Of a stretch of DNA of 64,000 nucleotides, positions 17,606 through 25,633 are shown one piece after another; positions within the stretch are counted from its first letter, which is position 1; each line of letters begins with the position of its first letter. The stretch is from positions 66,777 through 130,776 of the forward strand of contig JAYPEK010000007.1 in the NCBI GenBank assembly GCA_038125725.1, read 5' to 3'. A model generated the notes under the pieces. It had not been told where the DNA came from. It did not search any database and worked only from the letters and a program-made list of their open reading frames with translations. Origin of the DNA: TMED8 sp038125725 (lineage in GTDB: Bacteria > Pseudomonadota > Alphaproteobacteria > Rhodospirillales > Casp-alpha2). The translations under genes were made by a program, and so were the position numbers.

Positions 17606-18310
17606 TTATTCCACCGGCGGCGCGAATTTGTATCCGCAGCCGACCACGGTTGAGATGTATTTGGGCGCGCGCGGGTTGGGTTCGATCTTCTTGCGGATGC
17701 GGCTGACCAGCACGTTGATCAGGCGTTCGGTGGGGGAATCGGCGTCGTGGCTGACGGCGTCGAGCAGATGGGTGCGGCTCAGCACCCGGTTGGGCGCCTT
17801 GAGCAGCGCCGCCAGCAGGTTGAACTCGGCCCGCGTGAATGTCACCGGCGCGCCCTCGGGGTCGCGCACCGAGCGGCTGTCGATCACGACCTCCCATCCG
17901 TCGAAGCGATAGGCCTCCTGCACCGGGCTACCGCCGTCACCGCCGTGTACGCGGCCGACGAGGTTGCGCACCCTGAGCACAAGTTCGTCGGGGTCGAAGG
18001 GTTTGGTCAGGTAGTCGTCGGCGCCGATCTCCAGCGCCGCCATGCGGTAGCTCTTTTCGCGCCGGGCGGTGATGACGATGATCGGCAGGCTGGAGCGCGC
18101 ACGCACCTGGCGCGCCAATGAAAGACCGTCTTCGTCCGGCAGGTTGAGGTCGAGCAGTACCAAGTCGATGGGTTCGGAATCGATCGCCGCCAGCATCTCC
18201 TTGCCGGTGGTGGCGAGACTGACCTCGAAGCCGTCCCGGCGCAGATAGGCGCCCATCAGGCTCTGCACCAGTTCGTCGTCTTCCACCACGAGTAGATGTG
18301 GATCAGCCAT
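17606..18310 (-). CDS. OmpR/PhoB-family response regulator
   Basis: This is a 234-residue two-component response regulator. The receiver domain (residues 1-120) has the acidic pair VEDDE, the phospho-acceptor Asp in LVLLDLNLPDE (near residue 54), the Thr in VITARR and the Lys in YLTKPFDP. The C-terminal winged helix (about 140-232) has FTRAEFNLLAALLK, the RTHLLDAV recognition region and the RLINVLVSRIRKKIE helix. No histidine kinase gene is adjacent, so it is an orphan here. It is divergent from a small adhesin-N-terminus-like gene next to TolC, which it may regulate. Confidence 0.95.
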   Translation of the reverse strand: MADPHLLVVEDDELVQSLMGAYLRRDGFEVSLATTGKEMLAAIDSEPIDLVLLDLNLPDEDGLSLARQVRARSSLPIIVITARREKSYRMAALEIGADDYLTKPFDPDELVLRVRNLVGRVHGGDGGSPVQEAYRFDGWEVVIDSRSVRDPEGAPVTFTRAEFNLLAALLKAPNRVLSRTHLLDAVSHDADSPTERLINVLVSRIRKKIEPNPRAPKYISTVVGCGYKFAPPVE

Positions 18311-18374
18311 GGCCCGATCAGTATCCGCTTATCCCAGTCTGCGTCGATTCCCCAAATGTACAACGGATTCGGCG

Positions 18375-18425
18375 GAACACCACATGCTAGTTGGGGGGTG
18401 GTCCATCCCGCCGACGGTGGTGTTC
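18375..18425. promoter_or_regulatory. long-loop inverted repeat between response regulator and small ORF
   Basis: GAACACCAC and GTGGTGTTC are perfect 9-base arms separated by 33 bases in the 184-base divergent region. As RNA it would be a hairpin in the leader of the 18495 gene; as DNA it is a possible operator pair for the adjacent OmpR-type regulator. No further support is visible. Confidence 0.35.
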
Positions 18426-18494
18426 GTCAGGATCACGTCATGGTTGTCGGCTATGCAGGCACCTGATTGTATCCCCCCGCGAAGGAAATCCCGC

Positions 18495-18803
18495 ATGGCC
18501 GCCGACCTATCGCCCCACGCCCACCTTCTGCCGTCGACCGGCAACGTCGTGCGCCTGCCGGACGGTCTGGTGCTGGCGAGGTGCGGGTTCAGCCGCCAGC
18601 GGGACGATCTGGTCCTTGATGGGGATGATGGTATCCGCGTGGTATTGCGTCATTTCTATCTCGGCCGCAGGGCGCCGCAATTGCACGACACAAGGGGCGA
18701 GGTCCTCAGTGGCGATTTGGCGCGATTGCTGGCTGGGCTTTCCGCCTCCGCCGTGCGCGCCTTGATGAAACGCGGCCAGCGCCAGAGCGAGCGCTCGGCT
18801 TAA
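18495..18803 (+). CDS. small protein resembling the N-terminus of type I secreted adhesins
   Basis: This is a 102-residue protein beginning at the ATG 18495, with AAGGAA upstream. Its pattern (GNVVRLPDGLVLARCGFSRQ, a DLVL strand, a VVLRHFYLG strand, and GEVLSGDLARLL) resembles the N-terminal beta module of very large RTX/VCBS adhesins that stay attached to the cell during type I secretion. Here the gene ends after that module, with no repeats behind it. It converges on a TolC gene, with the two stops sharing TTAA. It may be a remnant of an adhesin gene or a free-standing retention module; the resemblance is from pattern memory only. Confidence 0.55.
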   Translation: MAADLSPHAHLLPSTGNVVRLPDGLVLARCGFSRQRDDLVLDGDDGIRVVLRHFYLGRRAPQLHDTRGEVLSGDLARLLAGLSASAVRALMKRGQRQSERSA

Positions 18804-20119
18804 CCGGGCGATAGACCCAGGTTGGGCGTGTTCAGCCGTCCCATGGATCGCAGCAACTGATAGACCGCCAGACGCTCGTCGTAGGCGGCCGAGGTATAGT
18901 TGATCTGGGCGTTGGAGACCTCGTTCTCGGCGTCGAGCACGTTGATCACCGTTTCCTTGCCGGCTTCGCGTAGGCGCTTGCGCGATTCGAACACTTCGGA
19001 CGCGATGTTGACGGCGTTTTCCAGCAGATACAACCGTTCGCGCGCCGTCAGCAGCGCCTGCCAGGCAAGGCGCGTCTGCTCGATGATGCGGCGCGCGGTG
19101 TGGTCGCGGTTGTCCTGGCTGGCGCGGTAGTCGTAGGTCGCCTGACTCAGCGACTCGCGTGTCGAAAAGCCGGTGAACAGGTCCCAGTTGGCGGTCAGCA
19201 TCACCGAATAATCGCGCCGCGTGCCGATGGTCGCACCTGAGTGTTTCTCGTAGTTAACCTGTCCCTCCAGGTCGACGGTCGGCGCCAGCTCGGAACGCAC
19301 GGTCTGGCGCCGCTGGCGCGCCACTTCGATGCTGGTGACGGCGCACGACGCCGCCGGGTTCTCGATCACCGCGATCTCGACGGCGCGATCCAGGGTGCTC
19401 GGGATCATCTCCACCGGCGGCACTGGGTCGGTCATGGCGTTGATGTCGGGTGCATGGCCGAAGGTCTGGATGTAGCGGCTGACGGCGTCGGACAGCGAGC
19501 CCTCGAAGTTGACGCGCCGCTCCTTGGCGATCTGCAGGCGCGATTTCGCCTGCAGCACGTCGACGGCGACGCCGGATCCGCGCTGCACGCGTTCATCCTC
19601 GAGGTTGAGCTGGCGCTGGATGGTGGCCTCGTTGGCGGTGGCGAGTTCCACCAGGCGCTGCTGACGCAGCACGTCGATATAGGCATTGGCGCCGGAGAAC
19701 AGCGTGTTCTGGCGGGTCGTCTCCAACTCGAACTGGGAAATTTCCTTGTTCAACCGAGCGGTGCGTACCTGTGAATCGGTCAAGAACCCGTTGAACAGGT
19801 TCTGCGAAACGGTGAGGTTGGCGGTATAGGGCGTGCGGCTCGAAGGTTTGCCGTTCTGGCCGTCGGAGGAATTGCGCTCGGCGGGGCTGTCGATCAATTC
19901 GTAGCCGGTGTCGGTGGTGGCCGAGACGGTCGGGTAGTAGCTCGACTTGGAGCGGTCGATTTCCTTGCGTGCCGATTCCAGCGATTTCATCGCCGAGCGG
20001 ATCTGCGGATGGTCGTAGAGCAGGTTGGCGAGTTCCGATTCAAGCGTCGCGCCCATGGCCGGCGCGATGAGCGCTGCCAATAAAACTCCGCCGATGATGC
20101 CACGAATAATCTGCGCCAT
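18800..20119 (-). CDS. TolC-family type I secretion outer membrane protein
   Basis: This is a 439-residue outer-membrane channel protein of the TolC/OEP family. A signal peptide (IIGGVLLAALIAPAMGA) is followed by two repeats of long helices and beta strands, for example LYDHPQIRSAMKSLESARKEI and later EVFESRKRLREAGKETVINVLDAENEVSNA. The length and the NLFNGFLTDSQ and WDLFTGFSTRE strand pairs fit type I secretion proteins rather than multidrug pumps. No ABC exporter or adaptor is adjacent. Its stop overlaps that of the convergent small protein. An AT-rich leader with dyads lies upstream. Confidence 0.92.
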   Translation of the reverse strand: MAQIIRGIIGGVLLAALIAPAMGATLESELANLLYDHPQIRSAMKSLESARKEIDRSKSSYYPTVSATTDTGYELIDSPAERNSSDGQNGKPSSRTPYTANLTVSQNLFNGFLTDSQVRTARLNKEISQFELETTRQNTLFSGANAYIDVLRQQRLVELATANEATIQRQLNLEDERVQRGSGVAVDVLQAKSRLQIAKERRVNFEGSLSDAVSRYIQTFGHAPDINAMTDPVPPVEMIPSTLDRAVEIAVIENPAASCAVTSIEVARQRRQTVRSELAPTVDLEGQVNYEKHSGATIGTRRDYSVMLTANWDLFTGFSTRESLSQATYDYRASQDNRDHTARRIIEQTRLAWQALLTARERLYLLENAVNIASEVFESRKRLREAGKETVINVLDAENEVSNAQINYTSAAYDERLAVYQLLRSMGRLNTPNLGLSPG

Positions 20120-20202
20120 GCCCGAAAAGAAACCGTAACGTATTGATTCTTAATAGAATAAGCGGAATGGACTCCGGCGTCAATCGACACGGGGTTTAAT
20201 AA

Positions 20203-20243
20203 ATTGTTTAAAAACAATGGATTAAAGCCTTCGCTTCGAAGCG
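20203..20243. promoter_or_regulatory. AT-rich dyads in the tolC-tauD divergent region
   Basis: The 231-base gap between the divergent TolC and dioxygenase genes is unusually AT-rich. It contains ATTGTTT-AA-AAACAAT (20203-20218, perfect arms) and the perfect 12-base palindrome CGCTTCGAAGCG (20232-20243). These look like protein binding sites, but no regulator is known and no clear -35/-10 pair was found. Confidence 0.4.
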
Positions 20244-20350
20244 GCCTCTAGATGAGCGCAGTTTTCGTTCACCCGAACCCCATATTTTGGGACTATGCGA
20301 TTTGCCCGGCAAGTCGTTGACCGTTGCGGCGGAACGGGTATCCTGCCGGC

Positions 20351-21214
20351 ATGTCTTTGAAAATTCAGCCTTTGCGCCCCGATTTCGGCGCCGAAATCAC
20401 CGGCGTCGACATCACCACCGAATTGTCCGAAGCGGCGTTTCTCCCGATTCGCCGTGCGCTCGACGATTACGGCCTGTTGTTCTTTCCCGCCCAGCCGATG
20501 GACGACGACCGGCAGGTCGCCTTCTCCGAATTGTTCGGCCCCCTGGAACGTACCGTCAGCACCAATCCCGCCGGCGGCACGGCTTTCGCCCGCCAGTCCA
20601 ACATCGACATCGCCACCGGCGAAAAGATCCCCATGGACGATCCGCGCATGGCCTACCAGAAGGGCAACTACCTTTGGCACGCGGACTCGACCTTCAAGAC
20701 CGTTCCGTCGCTTTGTTCGCTGCTGAGCGCCCGCGAGGTGCCGCCCGAGGGCGGTGCGACCGAATTGGTCTCCACCGCCGCCGCCTATGACGCGCTCGAC
20801 CCGGCGACCCAGGCGCGGATCGAGGGATTGGTGGTCGAGCACGATTTCGGCTATTCGCGCAGCCGCACGGATTTCCAGTTGAGCGCCGAACAGAAGGCGG
20901 AGATGCCTGCCGCGCGCCATCGGCTGGTGCAGGTCAATCCGGTGACCGGACGCAAATCGCTGATGATCGGCGCGCACGCCAAGCAGATCGTCGGCTGGAC
21001 GGTCGAGGACAGCCAGGAACTGCTCGATGCGCTATTGGCCGGCGCGACGGAGGCGGCTGCCGTCTACCGCCACGAATGGCGGACCGGCGATATCCTGATC
21101 TGGGACAACCGCTCCACCCTGCACCGGGCCACGCCCTACGATGCCGGGCGCCACCGCCGCGTCATGCAGCGCACCACTGTCTCCAATCCGGAAGCCGAAG
21201 TGTTATCCGCCTGA
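20351..21214 (+). CDS. TauD/TfdA-family Fe(II)/2-oxoglutarate dioxygenase
   Basis: This is a 287-residue non-haem iron dioxygenase of the taurine dioxygenase family, which couples 2-oxoglutarate decarboxylation to hydroxylation of a substrate. The iron ligands are visible as HAD in LWHADSTF and the distal His in LHRATPYD, with an Arg nearby (GRHRRVMQR) for 2-oxoglutarate. The ATG at 20351 is taken because the nine-codon upstream extension looks non-coding. It converges on the 5-oxoprolinase, seven bases apart. The substrate is unknown; many of these act on sulfonates or aryloxy acids. Confidence 0.88.
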   Translation: MSLKIQPLRPDFGAEITGVDITTELSEAAFLPIRRALDDYGLLFFPAQPMDDDRQVAFSELFGPLERTVSTNPAGGTAFARQSNIDIATGEKIPMDDPRMAYQKGNYLWHADSTFKTVPSLCSLLSAREVPPEGGATELVSTAAAYDALDPATQARIEGLVVEHDFGYSRSRTDFQLSAEQKAEMPAARHRLVQVNPVTGRKSLMIGAHAKQIVGWTVEDSQELLDALLAGATEAAAVYRHEWRTGDILIWDNRSTLHRATPYDAGRHRRVMQRTTVSNPEAEVLSA

Positions 21215-21221
21215 ACCGGGA

Positions 21222-24200
21222 TCAGGGCGCGCCGTAACCGCCGCCGCCGGGCGTTTCGATCACCACCACTTCGCCGGCGCCGACTTCGGTGCCGTCAGCA
21301 CCCTTGAGGACCTCCGTCGACCCATCCGCGCGCTCGACGCTGTTGCGGCCGATGGAACCGGCGAGCCCACCCATCAGGCCATAGGGCTCGGTCTCGCGGT
21401 GGCTGGTGAGGAAGGTGGCGGTCATCGGTTCCTCGAAGCGCATGCGCCGGATCGTGCCGTTGCCGCCATGGTGCTTGCCGGCGCCACCGGAACCGTGACG
21501 GATGGCGAAGCTCTCCAGGATCACCGGGAAACGCCATTCCAGCACTTCCGGATCGGTGAGGCGGGTATTGGTCATGTGGGTGTGGACCGCGTCGGTGCCG
21601 TCGTGGTCGGGCCCGGCGCCGGAACCGCCGCAGATGGTTTCGTAGTACTGGTAGGTGTCGTTGCCGAAGATGAAGTTGTTCATGGTGCCCTGTGCCGAGG
21701 CGAGCACGCCCAAGGCCGCATAGAGGCAATCGGTGATGCCCTGCGACACCTCGGTATTGCCGGAGATCACGGCGGCGGGATAAATCGGTGCCAGGATGGT
21801 GCCTTCCAGGCCCTTGATGTCGATGGGTTTCAGGCAGCCCTCGTTCAAGGGAATCTCGTCGTCCACCAGGGTGCGGAAAACGTAGAGCACGGCCGCCTTG
21901 CAGACCGCCGTCGGCGCGTTGAAGTTGCCGGGATCCTGCGGCGACGTGCCGGTGAAGTCCACTGTCGCGCGCCGGGCTTCCTTGTTGACGGTGATGTGCA
22001 CGTTGATGTGGCGGCCGCCGTCCATGGGATAGACGAACTCGCCGTCCTTCAGCACGTCGAGCACCCGGCGCACGGATTCCTCGGCGTTGTCCTGCACGTG
22101 GCCCATGTAGGCCCAGACCACATCGAGGCCGAAGTGGTCGATCATCTTGGTCAGTTCCTTGACGCCGGTGGTGTTGGCGGCGATCTGCGCCCCCAGGTCG
22201 GCTAGATTCTGATCGATGTTGCGGCAGGGGTAGAGGCCGGACCCCAGGAGTTCCCGCGTCTCCGCCTCGCGCAGCTTGCCGTGCTCGACCAGCAGGAAGT
22301 TGTCGATGACGACGCCTTCCTCCTCGATGACGCGCGAGTCCGGCGGTGCCGAGCCCGGCGTCTTGCCGCCGATGTCGGCGTGGTGGCCGCGCGAGCCGAC
22401 ATAGAACAGTACTTTCTTGCCGTCCGGTTCGAACACCGGGGTGATCACGGTGACGTCCGGCAGGTGCGTGCCGCCGTTGTAGGGCGCGTTCAGCGCATAG
22501 ACGTCGCCCGGCTTGATGGTGTCCTTGTTCTCGCGGATGACGGTCTTGATGCTTTCCCCCATGGAGCCCAGGTGCACCGGCATGTGCGGCGCGTTGGCCA
22601 CCAGATTGCCTTCCGGGTCGAAGATGGCGCAGGAGAAATCCAACCGTTCCTTGATGTTGACCGAGTAGGCGGTGTTGGCCAGCGTCGCGCCCATCTGTTC
22701 GGCGATCGACATGAACAGGTTGTTGAACACTTCCAGCATCACCGGGTCGGCCTTGGTGCCGACCGCTTCGGTCTTCGGACGCGGCACCACGCGGGTGACG
22801 ACGAGCGCGCCGCTGGCTTTCAACTCGGCCCGCCAGCCGGGTTCGATGACGTTGGTGCCGGTGGCCTCGACGATGATCGCCGGCCCGTCCACCTTATGGC
22901 CGGGGCGCATGGCGTCGCGGTCGTAGAGCGGCGTTTCCAGCCACTCGCCTGCGGCGAACATGGTGGCCGCATCGATGGCTTCCGGAGTGTCCGTGTCGGC
23001 GCCGGCGTCGGCTTCCGTTACCGGCATTTCCTCGGTGGCGCCGATGGCCTCGACCGAGACGGCCTCGACCAGCAGCGCGCGCTCCGGCGCGATGAAGCCG
23101 AAGCGCTGCTGGTGCTGGGCCTCGAACTCGGCCTGCATGGCATCGGTGCCGGCGAAATCGACCAGCAGCGCGCTATCCGTGCCGGCATAGCGAAGATGCG
23201 CTTTGCGCTTTGCGCTGGTGCGGGCTTCCGGCACGTCCTGGCCCAGCACCTCGGCGCGGGCCTCGCTTTCCAATTCGTTCAATGCGGTTTCGGCGAGCTT
23301 CAGGGTGGCACCGTCGAGCGGGCCTTCCACCTGGCGTTCGCGAAGTGCCCGCACGTCGGCCAGGCCCATGCCGTAGGCCGACAAAACGCCGGCAAAGGGA
23401 TGCAGCAGGATGGTTTCCATGCCCAAGGCATCGGCCACGGCGCAGGCGTGCTGGCCGCCAGCGCCGCCGAAGCAGTTGAGCGCGTATTCGGTGACGTCGT
23501 AGCCGCGCTGCACGGAAATCTGCTTGATGGCGTTGGCCATGTTCTCGACGGCAATGCGCAGGAACCCGTCGGCGACGGCTTCCGGCGCCGGTTCGGCCTG
23601 GCCGGTGGCCTCGGCGATTTCGCGCGCCAGGGCGCCGAAGCGCTCGCGCACGACGTCGGCGTTCAACGGTTCGTCGGCGTTCGGGCCGAACACCTTTGGG
23701 AAGTGCTTGGGCTGGATCTTGCCGAGCATGACGTTGCAGTCGGTGACCGCCAGCGGGCCGCCGCGCCGATAGCAGGCCGGGCCCGGGTTGGCGCCGGCGC
23801 TGTCGGGGCCGACGCGGTAGCGGCTGCCGTCGAAATGCAGGATCGAGCCGCCACCGGCGGCGACGGTGTGGATATGCATCATCGGCGCGCGCATGCGCAC
23901 GCCGGAAACCAATGTTTCGAAGGCGCGCTCGTATTCGCCGTCGAAGTGCGAAACGTCGGTTGACGTGCCGCCCATGTCGAAGCCGATGACCTTCTCGAAG
24001 CCCTCGTGCCGCGCGGTTTCGACCATGCCGACGACACCGCCGGCCGGGCCCGACAGGATCGCGTCCTTGCCCTGAAACAGCTTGGCGTCGGTGAGGCCGC
24101 CGTTGGATTGCATGAACATCAGCCGCGTGTCGTTGGAGCCGCCGCTGTTCAACTCGCCGGCCACCTGGTCGACGTAGCGGCGCAGGATCGGCGACAGGTA

Positions 24201-24857
24201 GGCATCGACCACCGTGGTGTCGCCGCGCGAGACGATCTTCATCAACGGGCTGGTGGCAAACGAGGTGGAGACCTGGGTGAAGCCGATCTCGCGGGCGATC
24301 TCGGCGACGCGGTCTTCGTGTTCCGGGTGGCGGTAGCCGTGCATGAAGACGATGGCGCAGCCCCTGAAGCCGTCTGCATAGGCTTTCTTGAGACCTTCGC
24401 GCGCGGCCGCTTCATCGAGCGGTGTCAGCACCTGGCCCCTGGGCCCGATGCGCTCGGTCACTTCCAGGGTGTCGGCGTAGAGCATTTCCGGCAACTGGAT
24501 GTGGCGGTCGAACAGCCGCGGGCGGTTCTGGTAGCCGATACGCAGCACGTCGGCGAAGCCCTTGGTGGTGACGAACAGCGTGCGCTCGCCCTTGCGTTCC
24601 AGCAGCGCATTGGTGGCCACCGTGGTGCCCATCTTCACCACCTCCACCCGGCCCGGCGGAATGGCGGCGTCGGCGTCCAGGTCCAAGAGGTCGCGGATGC
24701 CCTGCACGGCGGCGTCCTTGTAGCGCTCCGGGTTTTCCGACAGCAGCTTGTGGGTGACCAGCGCGCCGTCCGGGCGCTTGGCGACCAAATCGGTGAAGGT
24801 GCCGCCACGGTCGATCCAGACCTGCCAGCCGGATGCGGGGGTGGGGGTGTTGGTCAT
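21222..24857 (-). CDS. 5-oxoprolinase (fused HyuA/HyuB type)
   Basis: This is a 1211-residue ATP-dependent hydrolase that opens the ring of 5-oxoproline or a hydantoin. The N-terminal HyuA half has the ATP-binding DRGGTFTDLVAKRP motif and the GPAGGVVGMVETAR and FDMGGTSTDVSHFDG sites; the HyuB half begins near residue 690 with EVFNNLFMSIAEQMG and ends with the glycine-rich TPGGGGYGAP tail typical of the family. Length matches bacterial oxoprolinase (about 1200-1290). It is divergent from a MarR-like gene with palindromic operators between, so it is probably repressed or induced by that protein. Confidence 0.93.
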   Translation of the reverse strand: MTNTPTPASGWQVWIDRGGTFTDLVAKRPDGALVTHKLLSENPERYKDAAVQGIRDLLDLDADAAIPPGRVEVVKMGTTVATNALLERKGERTLFVTTKGFADVLRIGYQNRPRLFDRHIQLPEMLYADTLEVTERIGPRGQVLTPLDEAAAREGLKKAYADGFRGCAIVFMHGYRHPEHEDRVAEIAREIGFTQVSTSFATSPLMKIVSRGDTTVVDAYLSPILRRYVDQVAGELNSGGSNDTRLMFMQSNGGLTDAKLFQGKDAILSGPAGGVVGMVETARHEGFEKVIGFDMGGTSTDVSHFDGEYERAFETLVSGVRMRAPMMHIHTVAAGGGSILHFDGSRYRVGPDSAGANPGPACYRRGGPLAVTDCNVMLGKIQPKHFPKVFGPNADEPLNADVVRERFGALAREIAEATGQAEPAPEAVADGFLRIAVENMANAIKQISVQRGYDVTEYALNCFGGAGGQHACAVADALGMETILLHPFAGVLSAYGMGLADVRALRERQVEGPLDGATLKLAETALNELESEARAEVLGQDVPEARTSAKRKAHLRYAGTDSALLVDFAGTDAMQAEFEAQHQQRFGFIAPERALLVEAVSVEAIGATEEMPVTEADAGADTDTPEAIDAATMFAAGEWLETPLYDRDAMRPGHKVDGPAIIVEATGTNVIEPGWRAELKASGALVVTRVVPRPKTEAVGTKADPVMLEVFNNLFMSIAEQMGATLANTAYSVNIKERLDFSCAIFDPEGNLVANAPHMPVHLGSMGESIKTVIRENKDTIKPGDVYALNAPYNGGTHLPDVTVITPVFEPDGKKVLFYVGSRGHHADIGGKTPGSAPPDSRVIEEEGVVIDNFLLVEHGKLREAETRELLGSGLYPCRNIDQNLADLGAQIAANTTGVKELTKMIDHFGLDVVWAYMGHVQDNAEESVRRVLDVLKDGEFVYPMDGGRHINVHITVNKEARRATVDFTGTSPQDPGNFNAPTAVCKAAVLYVFRTLVDDEIPLNEGCLKPIDIKGLEGTILAPIYPAAVISGNTEVSQGITDCLYAALGVLASAQGTMNNFIFGNDTYQYYETICGGSGAGPDHDGTDAVHTHMTNTRLTDPEVLEWRFPVILESFAIRHGSGGAGKHHGGNGTIRRMRFEEPMTATFLTSHRETEPYGLMGGLAGSIGRNSVERADGSTEVLKGADGTEVGAGEVVVIETPGGGGYGAP

Positions 24858-24888
24858 GGCGCGGGCTCCCGGAGAAAAGTGATTGTTA

Positions 24889-24920
24889 AATTTATCGATA
24901 AATTATTGATAAAATATTTT
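24889..24920. promoter_or_regulatory. palindromic operators between oxoprolinase and MarR-like gene
   Basis: A perfect 16-base palindrome (AATTTATCGATAAATT, 24889-24904) is followed by TTATTGATAA and by the 10-base palindrome AAAATATTTT (24911-24920). TTATCGATAA (24892) and TTATTGATAA (24903) repeat 11 bases apart, about one helical turn. This AT island in a GC-rich genome fills the divergent promoter region and is a strong candidate MarR-type operator controlling both genes. Confidence 0.7.
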
Positions 24921-24966
24921 CAACATGTTTTTATGAACGGGTCGCAGATTCGTCCGGGAGCCACCC

Positions 24967-25509
24967 ATGAGCAGCACCAAATCATCGAAGCCACGCCGTC
25001 CGCGCTCCAAGACACCCATCGTTTCCTCGGCGCATTTGGTGACCGAAGGCGCGAGCGAGCTGAGCGAGTTCGAGTTCGGCCTGACGCTGGCCAACAATGC
25101 CTTCCACCGCTGGATCGTGCGCTGCATGAGCGCTGTCGGCTATCCGGACCTGAGCCCGCTCGATATCCTGGTGCTGCACACCGTCAACCATCGCGACCGG
25201 GCCAAGAAGCTGGCCGACATCTGCCTGGTGCTCAACGTCGAGGACACCCACCTGGTCAACTACGGCCTGAAGAAGCTGGCGAAGCTCGGCCTCGTCCAAT
25301 CGGAGAAGTCCGGCAAGGAGAACCTGTTCTCCACCACGGATGCCGGGCGCGACGCCTGCGAGCGCTACCGCGAGGTCCGCGACCAGTGCCTGATCGGCTC
25401 CTTCGACGCGGTCGGCGGCGACATGACGGAAATCGGCGAACTGGCCGACGTGCTCAGATTTCTCTCCGGCCTCTACGATCAGGCCGCGCGCACCGCCACG
25501 TCGCTGTAG
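24967..25509 (+). CDS. MarR-like winged-helix transcriptional regulator
   Basis: This is a 180-residue regulator with a basic N-terminal tail (KSSKPRRPRSKT) and a winged-helix core: LSPLDILVLHTVNHRDRAKKL, the recognition-helix region EDTHLVNYGLKKLAKLGL, and the wing KSGKENLFSTT. The layout matches the large-MarR group of predicted HTH regulators (COG5631-like), not classic MarR. It is divergent from the oxoprolinase, with palindromic operators between, so it most likely controls that gene in response to the oxoprolinase substrate. That is context-based inference. Confidence 0.82.
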   Translation: MSSTKSSKPRRPRSKTPIVSSAHLVTEGASELSEFEFGLTLANNAFHRWIVRCMSAVGYPDLSPLDILVLHTVNHRDRAKKLADICLVLNVEDTHLVNYGLKKLAKLGLVQSEKSGKENLFSTTDAGRDACERYREVRDQCLIGSFDAVGGDMTEIGELADVLRFLSGLYDQAARTATSL

Positions 25510-25536
25510 TCCCCCAATTCATTTTCGTCCGCTGGT

Positions 25537-25578
25537 TTGATCTGGCTCAAGCAGCCTTCCTAGCGCTTGCACTATATT
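25537..25578 (+). promoter_or_regulatory. FNR/ANR-type promoter of the haem-c chemoreceptor
   Basis: TTGATCTGGCTCAA (25537-25550) matches the FNR consensus TTGAT-N4-ATCAA at nine of ten positions. A -10-like TATATT lies at 25573-25578; transcription would start near 25585, which puts the box centre at about -41.5, the class II activator geometry. This implies oxygen- or redox-dependent expression of the chemoreceptor downstream. Confidence 0.65.
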
Positions 25579-25633
25579 ACTTCCGGCATATTCAATTCCG
25601 GTGCCAGTGGCCCGGTACGCGAGAGGACGAACC

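Noticed and set aside
22281..23963. 560-codon plus-strand open frame inside the oxoprolinase gene
   Set aside because: Antisense to a clearly conserved gene, with His/Gly/Val-rich composition typical of shadow frames.
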